The notes beneath the pieces were generated by a model. The model made no database searches. It had not been told where the DNA came from and worked only from the letters and a program-made list of their open reading frames with translations. From Serripes groenlandicus (Eukaryota; Mollusca; Bivalvia; Cardiida; Cardiidae), in the NCBI GenBank assembly GCA_031761405.1, contig JASEVX010000003.1, forward strand, positions 68,611,044-68,675,043: 64,000 nucleotides of DNA, written 5' to 3'. The stretch's first letter is position 1. Each line of letters begins with the position of its first letter. This document shows positions 10,939 to 22,502 of the stretch, piece by piece. Made by a program: the position numbers and the translations under genes.

Positions 10939-11367
10939 AGTAAACATTTGTCGTTTTGAAAACACATGTCCATTTCCCGAAATGTTTTATTCGCGAGTTC
11001 TTTTATTTCTTTTTTCAAAAGTCTGCACAAGTTGTGCATTTGGCGAAAGAGACAAGGCCGTAATTACTGCCAAAAAAGATTGGCTGGGGAGTTTTACATC
11101 AAAAGCAAGAACACTGTAGGCCTACTAGAAAGATTATACAGAAGGTAAATCTCGCTGATTGAATGACAGTCATAATCGAATTGAGAAATGAAGTCGTATC
11201 GATTTCACAAAAGCAATTAAACGTTAGAACTGAGCCACGTCTAACAGTGTTGGTGTCTCAATGCATCTCCATACATTGAAAACTCATGCGAGTCTTTCAC
11301 CCGCACTGACCATGGGTCACCAGGGTCGGCCTATATTTTGTATGGAAGTATAAGTCCTACTACATAT

Positions 11368-11620
11368 GAGCCGTCCAGCGAGAAAACCAACATTGTGGAC
11401 TCTGCGTAAAGTATCGACCCGGATTAGCTTAAGCACACCGCGCAGACTAATCCGGGAAGACACGTTTCGCCTCCTGGGGATTTTCTGTTTCAGGAGTCAT
11501 TAATCTATACCTCTTTTCTCTTTGAGACGGAATGTGTGGGCCCAGATCAGTCTGCGCAGGCTGATCTGGATCGATATATTACGCAGAGGCAATACTGTTG
11601 GTTTTCTCGCGGGACGGCCC
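11368..11620 (+). mobile_element. Family C MITE
   Basis: GAGCCGTCCAGCGAGAAAAC to CTCGCGGGACGGCCC. Flanks are ATAT and ACAT, so the duplication has decayed or one end is altered. Confidence 0.87.
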
Positions 11621-11694
11621 ACATAGTATATGGGGACATTGTTGCATCTTCGATCAAAGAACGCTCGGATGATTCTAGTCATACAAACAGTGCT

Positions 11695-11921
11695 TTTTTT
11701 TTTATATAGGGGGTTAACGCCGTTTCCAGCATTATTTCAGTTTCATCACAACTACAGTTCACTTATTGATGATCCCTGGGTTCACAAACCAGTACTAGGC
11801 CAGATAATAAGCTTTGCCCAAGGCAACTTCACCATGGCCGTTGTGCTGCGACTGGGGATCAAACCCGGGACACCCTGTTTCCCCGACGTTAACCATTCGA
11901 CCACGGCGGAATTCTGGCCAC
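11695..11921 (-). mobile_element. Second SINE type, reverse
   Basis: Reading + gives GGTTAACGCCGTTTCC first and a tRNA-like head in reverse at the right (GGGGATCAAACCCGGG, TTCGACCACGGCGGA). 8-bp duplications ACAGTGCT lie at 11687-11694 and 11922-11929. Its tail resembles the first SINE type but the head differs. Confidence 0.8.
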
Positions 11922-12307
11922 ACAGTGCTACTTGCGTCTTCACTGTCTGCCTGCATTTAGAAAAGTTCATCGATATAGCGATTTATTAAAACCTAGAAGT
12001 GAAGCCCAAATGGTTCCATACTTGTTTTGTTTTTTTATTACGCCAACATCTTAATAACATCCCCTTTTTATCTGATGTGGCTAGTTTAACTTTTGAATTG
12101 TCTTAAGTATTGGCAGCCCGATGAAAAAACGGATGCTATTTCGATTTAATTAACTCAAAATCTCGCCTAGTTATATTAGTTTATTTTCATATTACCCTTA
12201 GAAAGAGTGCTTTTATGGCATTTAAAACACATCTTCTTTTTCAAGATTGTGGTTGTTTTATCGGCACTCAAGTACTTATCTTTAAAGGAGAAAACAACTG
12301 ATTTAAT

Positions 12308-12544
12308 ATCGAGGGCTTGGCGTGAAACGGTTGTAACTAAAAACCTCTTTTGAAAACCCTTGTTTAGGGGCAATTTTGACCCCTTTGTAAACAATGCAAA
12401 CTTAGAACGAGCAATGGCACCTAAATTTCCATTGTTTACCAAGAAAAATGAATAACGCTTATAAAGACTTTATGGCGAGGTGATAAACCTTAGTAAAAAA
12501 ATACCAAGTTTAGTTACAACTGTTTCACACCAAGCCCTCGATAT
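12308..12544. mobile_element. MITE with ATATCGAGGGCTTGG ends
   Basis: Terminal inverted repeats ATATCGAGGGCTTGGCGTGA and CACACCAAGCCCTCGATAT. The inside contains GCAATGGCACCTAAATTT. A second copy in the other orientation is at 17272-17488. An 88-codon open frame across it has no recognisable homology and also runs outside the element. Confidence 0.8.
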
Positions 12545-12589
12545 AACGTTTGAAGGAACGTCTTATGCCAGCCCTTTTTTTTTCGAGTA

Positions 12590-12745
12590 ACCCTTTAGAC
12601 ACGATTTAACACGCCTTTGCCGTAGTCAGAAAACATTGTGGGTAAAAAGAGTGGTTGCTCAAAAAGAGCCATTCTCCCTTTCCACAATGTTTTCATTCCT
12701 TTTTCTAAAATCATTATTTCTATCATTTAGAAATAGCAACTAAGC
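12590..12745 (+). repeat. Degenerate family A MITE
   Basis: TAACCCTTTAGACACG, GAAAACATTGTGGG, GGTTGCTCAAAAAGAGCC and CACAATGTTTTC preserve the family order; both ends are decayed. Confidence 0.5.
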
Positions 12746-12843
12746 CTTTTCTACATATATATCAGTTTACACGATATGTTATTTTTAGAATCTTATAACA
12801 TACGAAGGGAAAAAATAACATCTAGCACGCATCGAAGTGAAAT

Positions 12844-13091
12844 GAGCCGTCCCGCGAGAAAACCAACATTGTGGACTCCGCGTAAAGTATCGACCCGGAT
12901 CAGCCTAAGCATGCCGCGCAGGCATACCCGGATATACATTTTTCGCCTACAGTGGATTATCATCAATTATATTCCTCTATCCCCTGAGACGGACTGTGTC
13001 GGCACGGATCAGTGTGCGCGGACTGCGCAGGCTGGTCTTGGTCGATATATTACGCAGAGGTCAAAATGTTGGTTTTCTCGCGGGACGACTT
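12844..13091 (+). mobile_element. Family C MITE with AAAT duplication
   Basis: GAGCCGTCCCGCGAGAAAAC to CTCGCGGGACGACTT, flanked by AAAT (12840-12843 and 13092-13095). Internally slightly shortened. Confidence 0.9.
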
Positions 13092-13104
13092 AAATGGTTT
13101 ATGA

Positions 13105-13245
13105 GCATTCTTTTTTTCCTCCCCACAGTGTTTTCAATAGTCGTCTGATAGACATATGCAGTAGTCATGTCTTACACACAATGTTTCGATAAATAGTCAA
13201 CTGCGCAGCAGACATGCGTCAAAAACCCTTCTATGAGGAAAACTT
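13105..13245 (+). repeat. Degenerate family A remnant
   Basis: CCCCACAGTGTTTTCAATAG, GTCGTCTGATAG and GCAGCAGACATGCGTC are family A words with no preserved ends. Confidence 0.4.
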
Positions 13246-13529
13246 ATAATTGACAGACGACATTATCTTGTTTTGCTGAGTATAATCTAATGATCTAATT
13301 AAAACAGAATGGTTATTGTTATAGAGCGTTCACTTTTAAATGAAATATTGATTGTGGTTTACTTTAAAAAGAGCAGTGCTCGAAGTTAACACACTAAAGG
13401 AAATTGGCGACCAACATGGATCCAGATCAACTTATGAGTTTACACAGACTGATCTGGTTTTGCACTATTATTAAGTTAGTCACACTGCATCAGTCGATCA
13501 GATACCTATAGGTGGATGCGAATACATAT

Positions 13530-13792
13530 GAGCCGTCCCGCGAGAAAACGAACATTGTGGACTCTGCGTAAAGTATCGAATCGTATCAACCTAAGCATGC
13601 CGCGCAGGCTGACCCGGACAGACACTTTTCGCCTCCTGTGGATTTTCTGTTTCATGAATCATTACTCTATACCTCTATACCCGTGAACCGGAATGTGTCG
13701 GCTCGGATCAGTCTGCGCGGACTGCGCAGGCTGATATGGGTCGATACATCACGCAGAGGCCATACTGTTGGTTTTTTTCTCGCGGGATGCTC
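13530..13792 (+). mobile_element. Family C MITE with ATAT duplication
   Basis: GAGCCGTCCCGCGAGAAAAC to TCTCGCGGGATGCTC, flanked by ATAT at 13526-13529 and 13793-13796. Full length. Confidence 0.92.
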
Positions 13793-13921
13793 ATATCCTG
13801 AACGAAACATGATAGCACAATGCCTTATGAAAATGTTTTACTGTAGCAAGACTCTAATACACGTGTTATTCCAAATCATTACAACATTCACACAATGAGG
13901 AAAACTGAGACGTACACAACT

Positions 13922-14229
13922 GACTGATTGATTGATTGATTGGGGTTTAACGCCGTTTTTAACAATTTCTCAGTCATATCACGGCGGCCAGTTCACCTAC
14001 TCATGTGTGTTCCTGGTTTTCTCACACCAGTACTCCACACAACAATCTTTCCAAGCAGCTGGCTGCTTTTCCACACACATAGACTGAGCCCATTGGTGGA
14101 AGACGAATGACGCATGTCGCAATGACTTTTGTCAAACGTCGGAAAGAAAGATGGCCGAGCCGGGATTCGAACTCACAACCCCTGGATTGACAGCCTGCGT
14201 CGTTACCGACTGAGCTACCGGGACTCGAC
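13922..14229 (-). mobile_element. tRNA-headed SINE, full length, reverse
   Basis: The tail GATTGATTGATTGGGGTTTA is at left and the reversed head GGGATTCGAACTCACAACCC, ACTGAGCTACCGGG at right. Perfect 12-bp duplications ACGTACACAACT lie at 13910-13921 and 14230-14241. A clean, fairly young insertion. Confidence 0.92.
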
Positions 14230-14567
14230 ACGTACACAACTAATGTGTGTATTAAGGTTACTCCTTTTCCAATATTGTTTCAAACTATGTATCAAAGTTT
14301 GTAAATTGAATTATGTCACAACTTGTCCACAAATATTTTAAAAGCAGACGACTATGAACATTTGAGAGATTTTGTTTGTTTGATTGGAGTTTAACGCCGT
14401 TTTCAATATTATTTCAGTTATATATGTTTAAATGTTTAATTGTTTGTTTGTTTGATTCCTAATGAATTTATATTATGATTGTATTTGTAATTCTATGATA
14501 TCGTTTTAGAAGGCATCATGGGAGATTAGTGTTAACTCACTAAATGAATCACCTTCTTAAAATAAAG

Positions 14568-14570
<3 letters not shown>

Positions 14571-14609
<39 letters not shown>
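14571..14609. repeat. (ATT)n microsatellite
   Basis: About 13 units of ATT, directly before a SINE fragment. Confidence 0.95.
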
Positions 14610-14612
<3 letters not shown>

Positions 14613-14614
14613 AC

Positions 14615-14775
14615 AGCGACAGTTCACTTTATTCAAAATCCCTGGGTAAACAAACCAGTACAAGGCTAGGAAGGGTGCCTTTTCAAAAGGCACTCCACCA
14701 TGACCGTCGCTCCGCGACTGGGGATCGAACCCGGTTCCAAATACTCGACGCTAACCACTCGACGACGGCGGATTC
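14615..14775 (-). mobile_element. Second SINE type, partial, reverse
   Basis: CAGCGACAGTTCAC, CCCTGGGTAAACAAACCAGT, GGGGATCGAACCCGG and CTAACCACTCGACGACGG. The tail part has been replaced by the ATT microsatellite. Confidence 0.75.
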
Positions 14776-15157
14776 CTAAAAAGAGTTTGAGAGATAACCG
14801 GATACTAACGAGAGTCGTATTAACGTTGGTGCTCCAGGAAAAAATACCTTAGCGTGATTATTTCCCGTGTGAAAAAAGACAGCGCGTATGCTCTGGCTGA
14901 TCTTTAACTATACTGATAGCAAATATGTCACGGTTGGTTACGTTCGTACATTTAAAGCGACTGAATTCCAGATGGCACGAAAAAAAAAACTCGAATTCGC
15001 CCTAAATGTTATTCTTTATGTTATCCAAGTAAAAACCAGGGTAAAAAATGTATCGTTTTTTATCAATAAAGTGAACTTGAGTCGTTTTCAATTGTCCCGG
15101 TGAAGGGGTTTCCTATTTAAAAATACCACGGAATCCTTCAGACGGGCACCTTGCAAC

Positions 15158-15396
15158 GATCACGTGATATAACTATATAACGGTTCACTCTGACAGGCGT
15201 GTACAGTTATACACAATTTACACGTTTGGCGGAGTCGAACGACAGTAATCATAGAGATTTGTTTGTGATTGCATGAGCTCTTCGTGATTTTGCATAAAAC
15301 CTTAATGGTATAAAAATGTTTCATTTAATGCGCATGCGTCCTATCGGTCATGTGACGACTCTTCAATTCACGTGACGATTTTTCAAGTCACGTGAT
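15158..15396. promoter_or_regulatory. Cluster of CACGTG E-boxes and a GCGCATGCGC-type site
   Basis: GATCACGTGAT (15158-15168), TGCGCATGCG (15329-15338), TCATGTGAC (about 15348), TCACGTGAC (15368-15376) and GTCACGTGAT (15387-15396). Palindromic CACGTG sites with T/A flanks bind bHLH-Zip factors in animals, and the middle site resembles an NRF1 site. No gene start is visible nearby, so the regulatory role is inference. Confidence 0.3.
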
Positions 15397-15419
15397 GAAT
15401 GAGATTAAAAGTATCGAAA

Positions 15420-16085
15420 GCTATTTATAAACTTACCCCCATTACTGACAGGGTAGAATTTGCGATGGAAAAAGTATCGAAAACAAGAAATCTCACCGAT
15501 TATAGGGGTATGTAATATGTCAGTTATTATATTTGAATGCACCAAATACAAAAATAACACTTATTTTCTTAAAATTGGATATTTTTTTTCGACAGTTGGG
15601 TATCTGGAGTTCAGTCGCTTTAAATAGTCGAACGGTTAATCATTGTAAAGCAATAACTATTATTCTAAGATAATTGCGGTTTGGTGTTGTAGACCCATCC
15701 ACATTTTAAGTGTTATGATTATTATGATTAGTACAGAGATGGGGCCTGTTATTACCATTATATTTTATACATGTGGTTGCCTTTTTTATTGCATAATTGG
15801 CAGAGTTTTGAAGATAATTTGCAATGACACTAAAACACTCTATTCTCGTTTAATCTTCGGATGTTAACGCTTCCCAACTTTACGACTGGACATTTACGTC
15901 TTTTTTCTAACAACATTTAACGCTTAACCTGCTATGAGAGTTTTCAAGACGTCTGCTTTAACTTAAATATTCCAATTATAGTAAACATTGTAAGACATAC
16001 TAGACAATGTAAACTAACACTTTTATAAAACGGCAGTAAGTAAATTTGTAAGTAAACATTTGTAGTTACACGCGAGACATGATAT
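15420..16085. other. Stretch without recognised gene or repeat
   Basis: AT-rich sequence; no splice-bounded frame or named repeat seen. Confidence 0.4.
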
Positions 16086-16349
16086 AAGCCGTCCCGCCAG
16101 AAAACCAACATTGTCGACCGGTCTGCGTAAAGTATCGACCCGGATCAGCCTAAGCATGCCGCGCAAGTTTACCCGGACAGACACTTTTCGCCTCCTGTGG
16201 AAATTCTGTTTCAGGAATCATTACTCTATACCTCTGTACCCTTGAGACGGAATGTGTCGGCCCGGATCAGTCTGCGCGGATTGCGCAGGCTGATCTGGGT
16301 CGATACATTAAGCAGAGACCGTTATGTTGGTTATCTCGCTGGACGGCTC
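16086..16349 (+). mobile_element. Family C MITE
   Basis: AAGCCGTCCCGCCAGAAAAC to CTCGCTGGACGGCTC, full length. Flanks ATAT and AATT do not match. Confidence 0.88.
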
Positions 16350-16671
16350 AATTATTATACGAAAATGTATCTTATTGCACTTACGTTTTGGTAAAATGAA
16401 CTAAAGAGGAGGTACGCGACTATTAATTACAATGGGGCTACATTTCTAGCTTTTTTGAAAAATTACACCAATGTTTGTTTTTCTAGGATGTGACTACTCC
16501 AGTGTCACTAAACACGTACGTATGCACATACTCTTTACGTGTTTGCAGAGGCAATAAGGTGCATTTTCGCCTGACTTGATTATAAAAACAAGCAACAGAA
16601 TAATGTCATCTTTCAACTCAAAATAAAACGGGCAAGTATACATGGCAGCTGAACTAACGAACTTTTATTCT

Positions 16672-16858
16672 TTCAGCGCCAATGGCAATATTGAGCTTTT
16701 TGCAAACAATACAGATTCAGATGAGTCAGCTCTCCGTCTCACCTGAAATCAGCATTTTTTACCTTTTAGTTATCAAAATATAATATTCCAAAAATAGAGT
16801 CGCCCGAATTTGAACATGGAAGAGTCTACTTTTAACAACTTGGCGCTGAAACAGTTAA
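16672..16858 (-). mobile_element. Family B palindromic TTAA MITE, reverse
   Basis: Left TTTCAGCGCCAATGGCAA, right GGCGCTGAAACAGTTAA, and in between a decayed palindrome (CAGATTCAGATGAGTCAGCT / GTCTCACCTGAAATC). Confidence 0.75.
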
Positions 16859-16889
16859 TTCGTTAACAGTAAGAAACACACAATACACG

Positions 16890-17122
16890 CACATGTGAAA
16901 GTGAAAATCACTTATATCTTTCTACAATCCGTATTTACACATGTGAACATGAAAATAACTTATCTCTTTCTACAAACCGTATTTACACATGTGAACATGA
17001 AAATCACTTATCTCTTTATACAAACCGTATTTACACATGTGAACATGAAAATCACTTATCTCTTTCTACAATCCGTATTTACACTGAAAATCACTTATCT
17101 CTTTCTACAATCCGTATTTATT
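16890..17122. repeat. 48-bp minisatellite, about 4-5 units
   Basis: ACATGTGAAMATGAAAATMA, then CTTATCTCTTTCTACAA, recurs at exact 48-bp spacing (16891, 16939, 16987, 17035), with shortened units at the end. Because 48 is a multiple of three, an 83-codon frame of 16-residue repeats stays open; it is not a gene. Confidence 0.93.
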
Positions 17123-17204
17123 CTCGCATTGTTTATCTTAAACTAGGCATGTTTCCTATTCGGGCTTATGTTCCTAAACAAATATATCTTGACACACTTG
17201 TCTT

Positions 17205-17597
17205 AAAACCCACTTTCCCCACATACAACAAGTTTCTGCAGCAGACGATTTAAAACACAATACGTATAACATATCGAGGGCTTGGTTTGAGTTAATCACC
17301 TCGCCATGAAGTCTTTATAAGCGTTAAATCAGTTTTCTTGGTAAACAGTGGACATATAGGTGTACATTACTCGTTCTGAGCAATGGCACCTAAATTTGCA
17401 TTGTTTACAAATGGGTCAGAATTGCCCCTAAACCAAGGTTTTCAAAATAAGTTTTTAGTTACAATCGTTTCACACCAAGCCCTCGATATGGAAGCTTGTT
17501 TAAAATAACGAATACTAATATGTCGCCTTTTGCAACACAGTTTTCAAGTCATCTGCTGCAGAGATCGCCAGAAAGCGTCTGTATGTGGGAAAGGTTA
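17205..17597 (+). mobile_element. Family A MITE split by another MITE
   Basis: The left part (CCCACTTTCCCCACATACAA, GCAGCAGACGATTT) and right part (CATCTGCTGCAGAG, GTGGGAAAGGTTAA) are separated by the ATATCGAGGG MITE at 17272-17488, giving an order of insertion. Confidence 0.75.
17272..17488. mobile_element. ATATCGAGGG MITE nested in family A
   Basis: TATCGAGGGCTTGGTTTGA to CACCAAGCCCTCGATA, the same family as 12308-12544. GCAATGGCACCTAAATTTGC is shared. Confidence 0.8.
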
Positions 17598-17706
17598 ACC
17601 TGTCACCTTGCTAGAAAACGAAATAATACTCTGTTTACAGAGTTGAAGGCGCATCGTAGGAAAATGAAAAATGCATAGCAAAGGTCTGTGTTTTTTAGGT
17701 ATCTTT

Positions 17707-17934
17707 TAGCCCTTTCCCTCATATAGACGCTTTCTGACGCCTCTGCAGCAGACGGCTTTTTGAAAACAAAGTGACAACATAAGAAATTACATAAAACGAG
17801 CAAATTCCTGAAGCCATAGTGTTTTCCACTTTTAGTCATAGGTTATCCATTCAATTATAGAGATTTTCCATTTGTTGACAAAATATGTTCAAAGTCGTCT
17901 GCTGCAGAATTGTCGTAGGACGGAAAAGGGTTAA
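17707..17934 (+). mobile_element. Family A MITE
   Basis: TAGCCCTTTCCCTCATATAG to GGACGGAAAAGGGTTAA, about 55 bp downstream of the gene B stop codon on the opposite strand, so probably in its 3' UTR or terminator region. Confidence 0.87.
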
Positions 17935-17988
17935 CGGTGAGTGTAACTAAATCTACTTCCAAGGTTTAAAATCACTTAGAACATTGTG

Positions 17989-20900
17989 TTACCATGGCAA
18001 AGTAAAGACTTTAACAGTATTCCGTTCGACATCGATCAAGGTCATTGCATACTGTGACACAATAAGACGATCCGATCCGGGGGCCAGCACGATTTTATGA
18101 GGATTAGACACGCCTTCGACGATGACATCGCCAAGAATCTCCCCTTCCGTATTTATCATTAATATGTTGTGAGATTTACATCCGGCAACGAAAAGTCGGT
18201 TGCCATGCAACGCGATTCCTTTCGGCATTTTCAAACCATCGTAACGTATTTCCCATAGCTTCTCTCCTTGGGTTGTTAGAGCGATAACAGTTTTCTTATA
18301 TCTGTCTGTTACATACAGACAGCTGGCAGTTCGGTCCAGTACACAATATTCCGGAAAGAAAAATAGGTTGTGACCTACATTATCTTTACTAATGACCTTC
18401 AACTCTCTCCCATCACGTGACATTAACTTCACACAAGGCGGGGAGTCGTAGCAACACACAGCCAGCATGTAATTTGAGTACGAAATTCCCCAGCATTTTG
18501 CACCGGTTTGAATGGCCGCCAGAATTGTCAAGTCAGTCTCGCGAACCTGCATAAGAAGAAATCGCTTCTCTCTCGGCAGAGTTACAGCTATTTCCATGCT
18601 GGATATAGCTGTCACATCAAATGGTCGAGCCGACAAGACACGTTCTCCAACCCAGCGATATTCGTGATCGAATATTTTTATTTTTCTGTGCACCTGATCC
18701 GCAATAATCATTCGACCTTCACCTACAAAATCCATTCCCGTGATGCAACAGTTATCCCGGTCTTGCGTAGTGCGCACTTTAAAGTACGTATCCAGACGAG
18801 CTTGTGGAATAGACTTATTCGTGTGAACAATAGCTGGTGTGATGGACGGAGAAGGCGGGTAATTCAGCTTCAGGTCAGTCATCTTACTCTTTCTCGGGGA
18901 TTTGCTCGGAGTAATCGACTCAGTCGTGGAATCCTCGGGTGATTCTACAATCCTCTCTTCAGGTATCAGAATGGTATCGGCTCTTACTGTGTATGGTGGA
19001 GGTATATTCACCTCTTGGTGTGACACGGAAAACTTTCCCATCTCTTTCAGCGTACCAAGGAACATCTGAAGACTTTTATCCGGGGAAAATACAAGAACCA
19101 CATCTCGAAGGTGTCTGGAAACTTCTTTAAGGCTTTTTTCACAGAAGTTTGCTTCTCGCTTGGCTTTGATATAAGTGACCAATACATCTGCGTCCGTGCC
19201 ATGCGTAAGGGAATTCTGAAGAACTGCTGTAGCATTACGTGTGGTACTCACCAGATCGTCAGCTCTTTCCAGCTCTCTTTCAAACTGAGCTATTTCAGAC
19301 TTCTTTAAATCTTCTAACTGTGAAAGCGCTCTCTCTTCCTGTGCTGTCAGAATCTCATTAATTTGCTGACGTATGCTCGCAATTTGCTTTTTGACGTTGA
19401 TCGTGGCGTCTTCTAAGGACTGTTTGGAATGATTCCTGTTGTCTAGAATGCGGCTCCCCCAGCTTGTTTGATGTCTGAGTTTTTCTACTACACCCTTGGA
19501 TTCCTCTCTTTGTTTGGAAGCTGCTTCAGAAGCACTCAATATGCTACTACACTTTCGATGGAATCCTGTGGCGCATGTAGAACATATCACCTGAAAATAA
19601 AACAAACATGGACCATATATATCAGCCGAATTACGAGAAAACCAACATTATGGTATCTGCGTAATGTATCGACCCAGATCACTAGGCTAATCCGGGCCGA
19701 CACATTCCGTCTTAGGGGAATAGAGGTATAGAGTAATGATTCCTAAAACAGAAAATCCACAGGAGGCGAAAAGTATCTGTCCGGGTTAGCCTGCGCAGCA
19801 TGCTAAGGTTGATCCGGGTCGATACTTTACGCAGAGTCCACACTGTTGGTTTTCTCGTGGAAGTGGTGTGAACACGGCTCTTTAACGTTATTTTCAACAG
19901 TATTATGTTTATAGCGCGGTGGTAAGTTCATACACCCATGTGTTCCTGACTCTCTTATAAAAGTATTTATAAACTTTCTTCCCAGGCAGCCGACTATCGT
20001 CCAACATAGACTATACTTCCATTTGTGGAAGGCGTTTTATCGCTAGCTAGATTAATTAAGTTAATCATCGGCAAGAACACATTGTGGTAAGGAAGAATAA
20101 ACAGGTCTTGCTTCTGTTAGCACTTATCAAAATCTATGTTGTGGGTACTCAAATGAATCAGTATTCACTGCATATGTTTCGGAGGTCAAATAAGGGTTTT
20201 AGAAAATGCCAAACGTCTCTTATGTAGAGCTCTGGAATTCAAGTCGGAATTCGAATTCATGATCCCTTGACGAAATCCTTGATTAGTTACTGACTGAGCT
20301 AACTACTACTGGTGTCTCAAACCAACAGTTAATGCGCACGGTCTTGTCAGATTCTTAACCAGCATGCATGTTATATACAACTTTATCCCGATATGGAGGT
20401 AAAATTGCACGCAATATCGACTGACTTCGTTGGTTTGTAATTGTAAAAAGTTGAAAAGAAAATAATCAAGATGTAATTGGTTGTTTGGCTTGAACTCGTT
20501 GACTTGCATAGAGTTCCGGTATTAAATGTATTGTAAATATTTATCTAGAGGACACACAAGTTTATGGATGCAATGTTTTTTCCAGAAATAAAGCATACAT
20601 ACAAACTTTGTATATATTATTCCTTCCAAAGGGAAGAAAGTCAGTATCACTGTATATCATTAAAACTCTTTAATAATCGAATTTTCGACCGCTTGGTCTT
20701 CATCAAGATTAAAAAAATACAGCGGAAATTTATGTGCAGTCCATTAAATGCACATGATTTTGCGTTGTATTCTTTTAATCTTGATAAAGACCATGTGGTC
20801 GAAAATTCGATCATTAAAGAGTTTTAATGATAGAAAGTGTTAAACATACTTATTTTCAAATAAACGTTCGAACGTATTTCAGATAACTTTACCTAAACAA

Positions 20901-21485
20901 AATCACAACAACAATATAATAGTCTTAATCATAACTAACCTGAAGATGATCTTCGCAATAGAAATCGAGAAATTTCCCATCATGCTCTTGACAAGGCGTC
21001 CTTAGTAACATGCTCCTGATTGGCTGAAGTTTGATGCTGGCGATATCAACTAACGTGTGAGTATGCGAGATCTTCAGGCTGCTATGCTGATTTTCACAAT
21101 TCTCACACATCGCTTCTCCACAGTTCTCACACCAGATAACCGCAAGTGTCTTCTTGTCCCGCTTGCTACACGGGTCACATTGTCTGGCATCGGAACGCAA
21201 TTTTACCGCCTCTAACAGTCCCACTATGAACTGATTTTGTGGGAGTGAGTCCGCCCACGAGGAGGGACCCTGCATGGCGTTTGGGGAGTCTACAATCTGG
21301 TGACATTTTGGACATTCGAAGTCTTTAGGTACTTGAACACTCTTAGTGTTTGTTTCTATGTGGTCTGATATACAGCTGAGACAGAACGTATGTAGGCATG
21401 GTAGCGCACGTGGATCCGTGTATTCTTCCGTACAAAGAGGGCAGCACAGGAACTCCTCACTCACGTGACCCTCCACTTCATCCAT
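17989..21485 (-). CDS. Gene B: TRIM-type RING/B-box protein with NHL-like propeller
   Basis: Two coding exons, 21485-20940 and 19590-17989, join at phase 0 (donor cag|gttagt, acceptor attttcag) to give 715 residues. The ATG at 21485 has A at -3 and G at +4. A splice acceptor (ttttgacag) 14 bases upstream implies a non-coding 5' exon. The RING is C15/C18/C30/H32/C35/C38/C58/C61. B-box 1 starts at C103/C106, with C119/C122/C127/C130 and H134-H143. B-box 2 spans C165/H168/C177 to H193/C196; the intron falls inside it after residue 182. Then come a charged coiled coil (about 215-330), a Ser/Pro/Lys linker and a ~260-residue propeller (456-715) with repeated NHL-like blades (for example LYVTDRYKKTV, GIALHGNRLFVAG). 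TRIM proteins of this layout are usually cytoplasmic E3 ubiquitin ligases that recruit substrates through the propeller; in bivalves the family is expanded and often tied to innate immunity. Ligase activity and substrate are inference. All zinc ligands are present. Paralogue of gene C. Confidence 0.93.
19623..19866 (-). mobile_element. Family C MITE in gene B intron
   Basis: CAGCCGAATTACGAGAAAAC at left and TTTTCTCGTGGAAGTGGTG at right. The ends are decayed; the internal order and size match the family. It starts 33 bases from the intron's acceptor. Confidence 0.85.
19867..20599. other. Rest of gene B intron, left part
   Basis: A degenerate SINE-like block (CGTTATTTTCAACAG, GCGCGGTGG, CCATGTGTTCCTGAC, CCAGGCAGCCGAC) follows the MITE to about 20050. 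The rest is unremarkable AT-rich intron. Confidence 0.4.
20600..20832. mobile_element. Palindromic element in gene B intron
   Basis: TATATCATTAAAACTCTTTA, ATCGAATTTTCGACC and CTTGGTCTTCATCAAGATT are mirrored by AATCTTGATAAAGACCATG, GGTCGAAAATTCGAT and AAAGAGTTTTAATGATA. A shorter relative with the same left flank (TTCCAAAGGGAAGAAAG) lies at 34960-35120, in a gene C intron. Confidence 0.75.
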
Positions 21486-21539
21486 GATTGATACTAACCC
21501 TGTCAAAATTTGAACATTAAGTATATTTAAGACACTTCT

Positions 21540-21914
21540 TGGAAAAAACACAACTTCTCACAATCTGTTTAACCTTTAATCATCTATATTACCACATTCC
21601 GATATAAGGCACATGATTTCTTTAGATATTTTCAAAGCAGACTTTTAATTTTTGATATGGGGAAACCACAGATTTGCGACAAGTGTAGATCCAAATCATA
21701 TTGCGCGGATGCTCAACATTGTTCGCCAATTAGTCATTGAAGGTTTTACAAAATACTTATATAAAGCAGTATATAAAGCAGTACTCATTTGGATCCATAG
21801 CATGAATGCTTAAGCAGGTATTTCTATTCACGTGTAATAATTACTTTAACGTGTTAAATACGCTTTTATGATACCATATTAGGCATGCAGTAGATTGAAA
21901 TACATCCGACACAT
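21540..21914. other. Upstream flank of gene B
   Basis: Sequence upstream of the first coding exon of gene B; the promoter and 5' exon should lie here or further right. I see no TATA box or other motif I can place. Confidence 0.3.
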
Positions 21915-22174
21915 GAGACGTCACGCGAGAAAATCAACATTATTGCTTCTGCGTAAAGTATCGACCCGGATCAGCCTAAGCATGCAACGCAGGCTAACCC
22001 GGACAGACACTTTTCACCTCCTGTGGATTTTCTGATTCATGAATCATTATGCTATACCTTTATATCACTGAGACGGAATGTGTCGGCCCGGATTAGCCTG
22101 CGCGGACTGCGCAGGCTGATCTGGGTCGATACATTACGCAGAGGCCATAATGTTGGTTTTCCCTGAAACGGCTC
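21915..22174 (+). mobile_element. Family C MITE with ACAT duplication
   Basis: GAGACGTCACGCGAGAAAAT to TTTTCCCTGAAACGGCTC, flanked by ACAT (21911-21914 and 22175-22178). Nearly full length. Confidence 0.9.
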
Positions 22175-22205
22175 ACATGTAGTTTTGCGCCTGGTGTTAC
22201 TCCTG

Positions 22206-22360
22206 TTTACCCTTTCCCTCTTACAACTTATTTGAAGAAGACCATTGTGACAAAAGGAGAAAATGCTCTTTATGAGCAAATTCGTCTTTGCCACTATGAT
22301 TTCAAAACGTGCCTGTCACAAACGAGCCGGAAAGCGTTTGCATGTTGAAAACGGTTAATG
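22206..22360 (+). mobile_element. Short family A MITE
   Basis: TTTACCCTTTCCCTCTTACA to GTTGAAAACGGTTAA with the hairpin GCTCTTTATGAGC. Internally deleted. Confidence 0.65.
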
Positions 22361-22502
22361 GAATTATAAATGATAATGTTAATCTATTTAATTGTGTCTG
22401 CGTTTTTTCCCAATCATCTCATAATGAATTGCGTTCCACAATGTCCGTTGCTTTGAATGTGAAGTACGGCTATTCTATTATTAGGCTTCACGTAGAAGTA
22501 AA

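Noticed and set aside
10966..11148. Possible transposase or exon fragment followed by GTAAATC
   Set aside because: The KDWLGSF-like words in another frame recall pogo-type transposases, but frame breaks and the short length leave no real support.
12176..12442. 88-codon minus frame with two Cys-x2-Cys-like residues
   Set aside because: It runs across the end of a MITE (12308-12544) and is not bounded by splice sites; the second MITE copy does not keep the frame.
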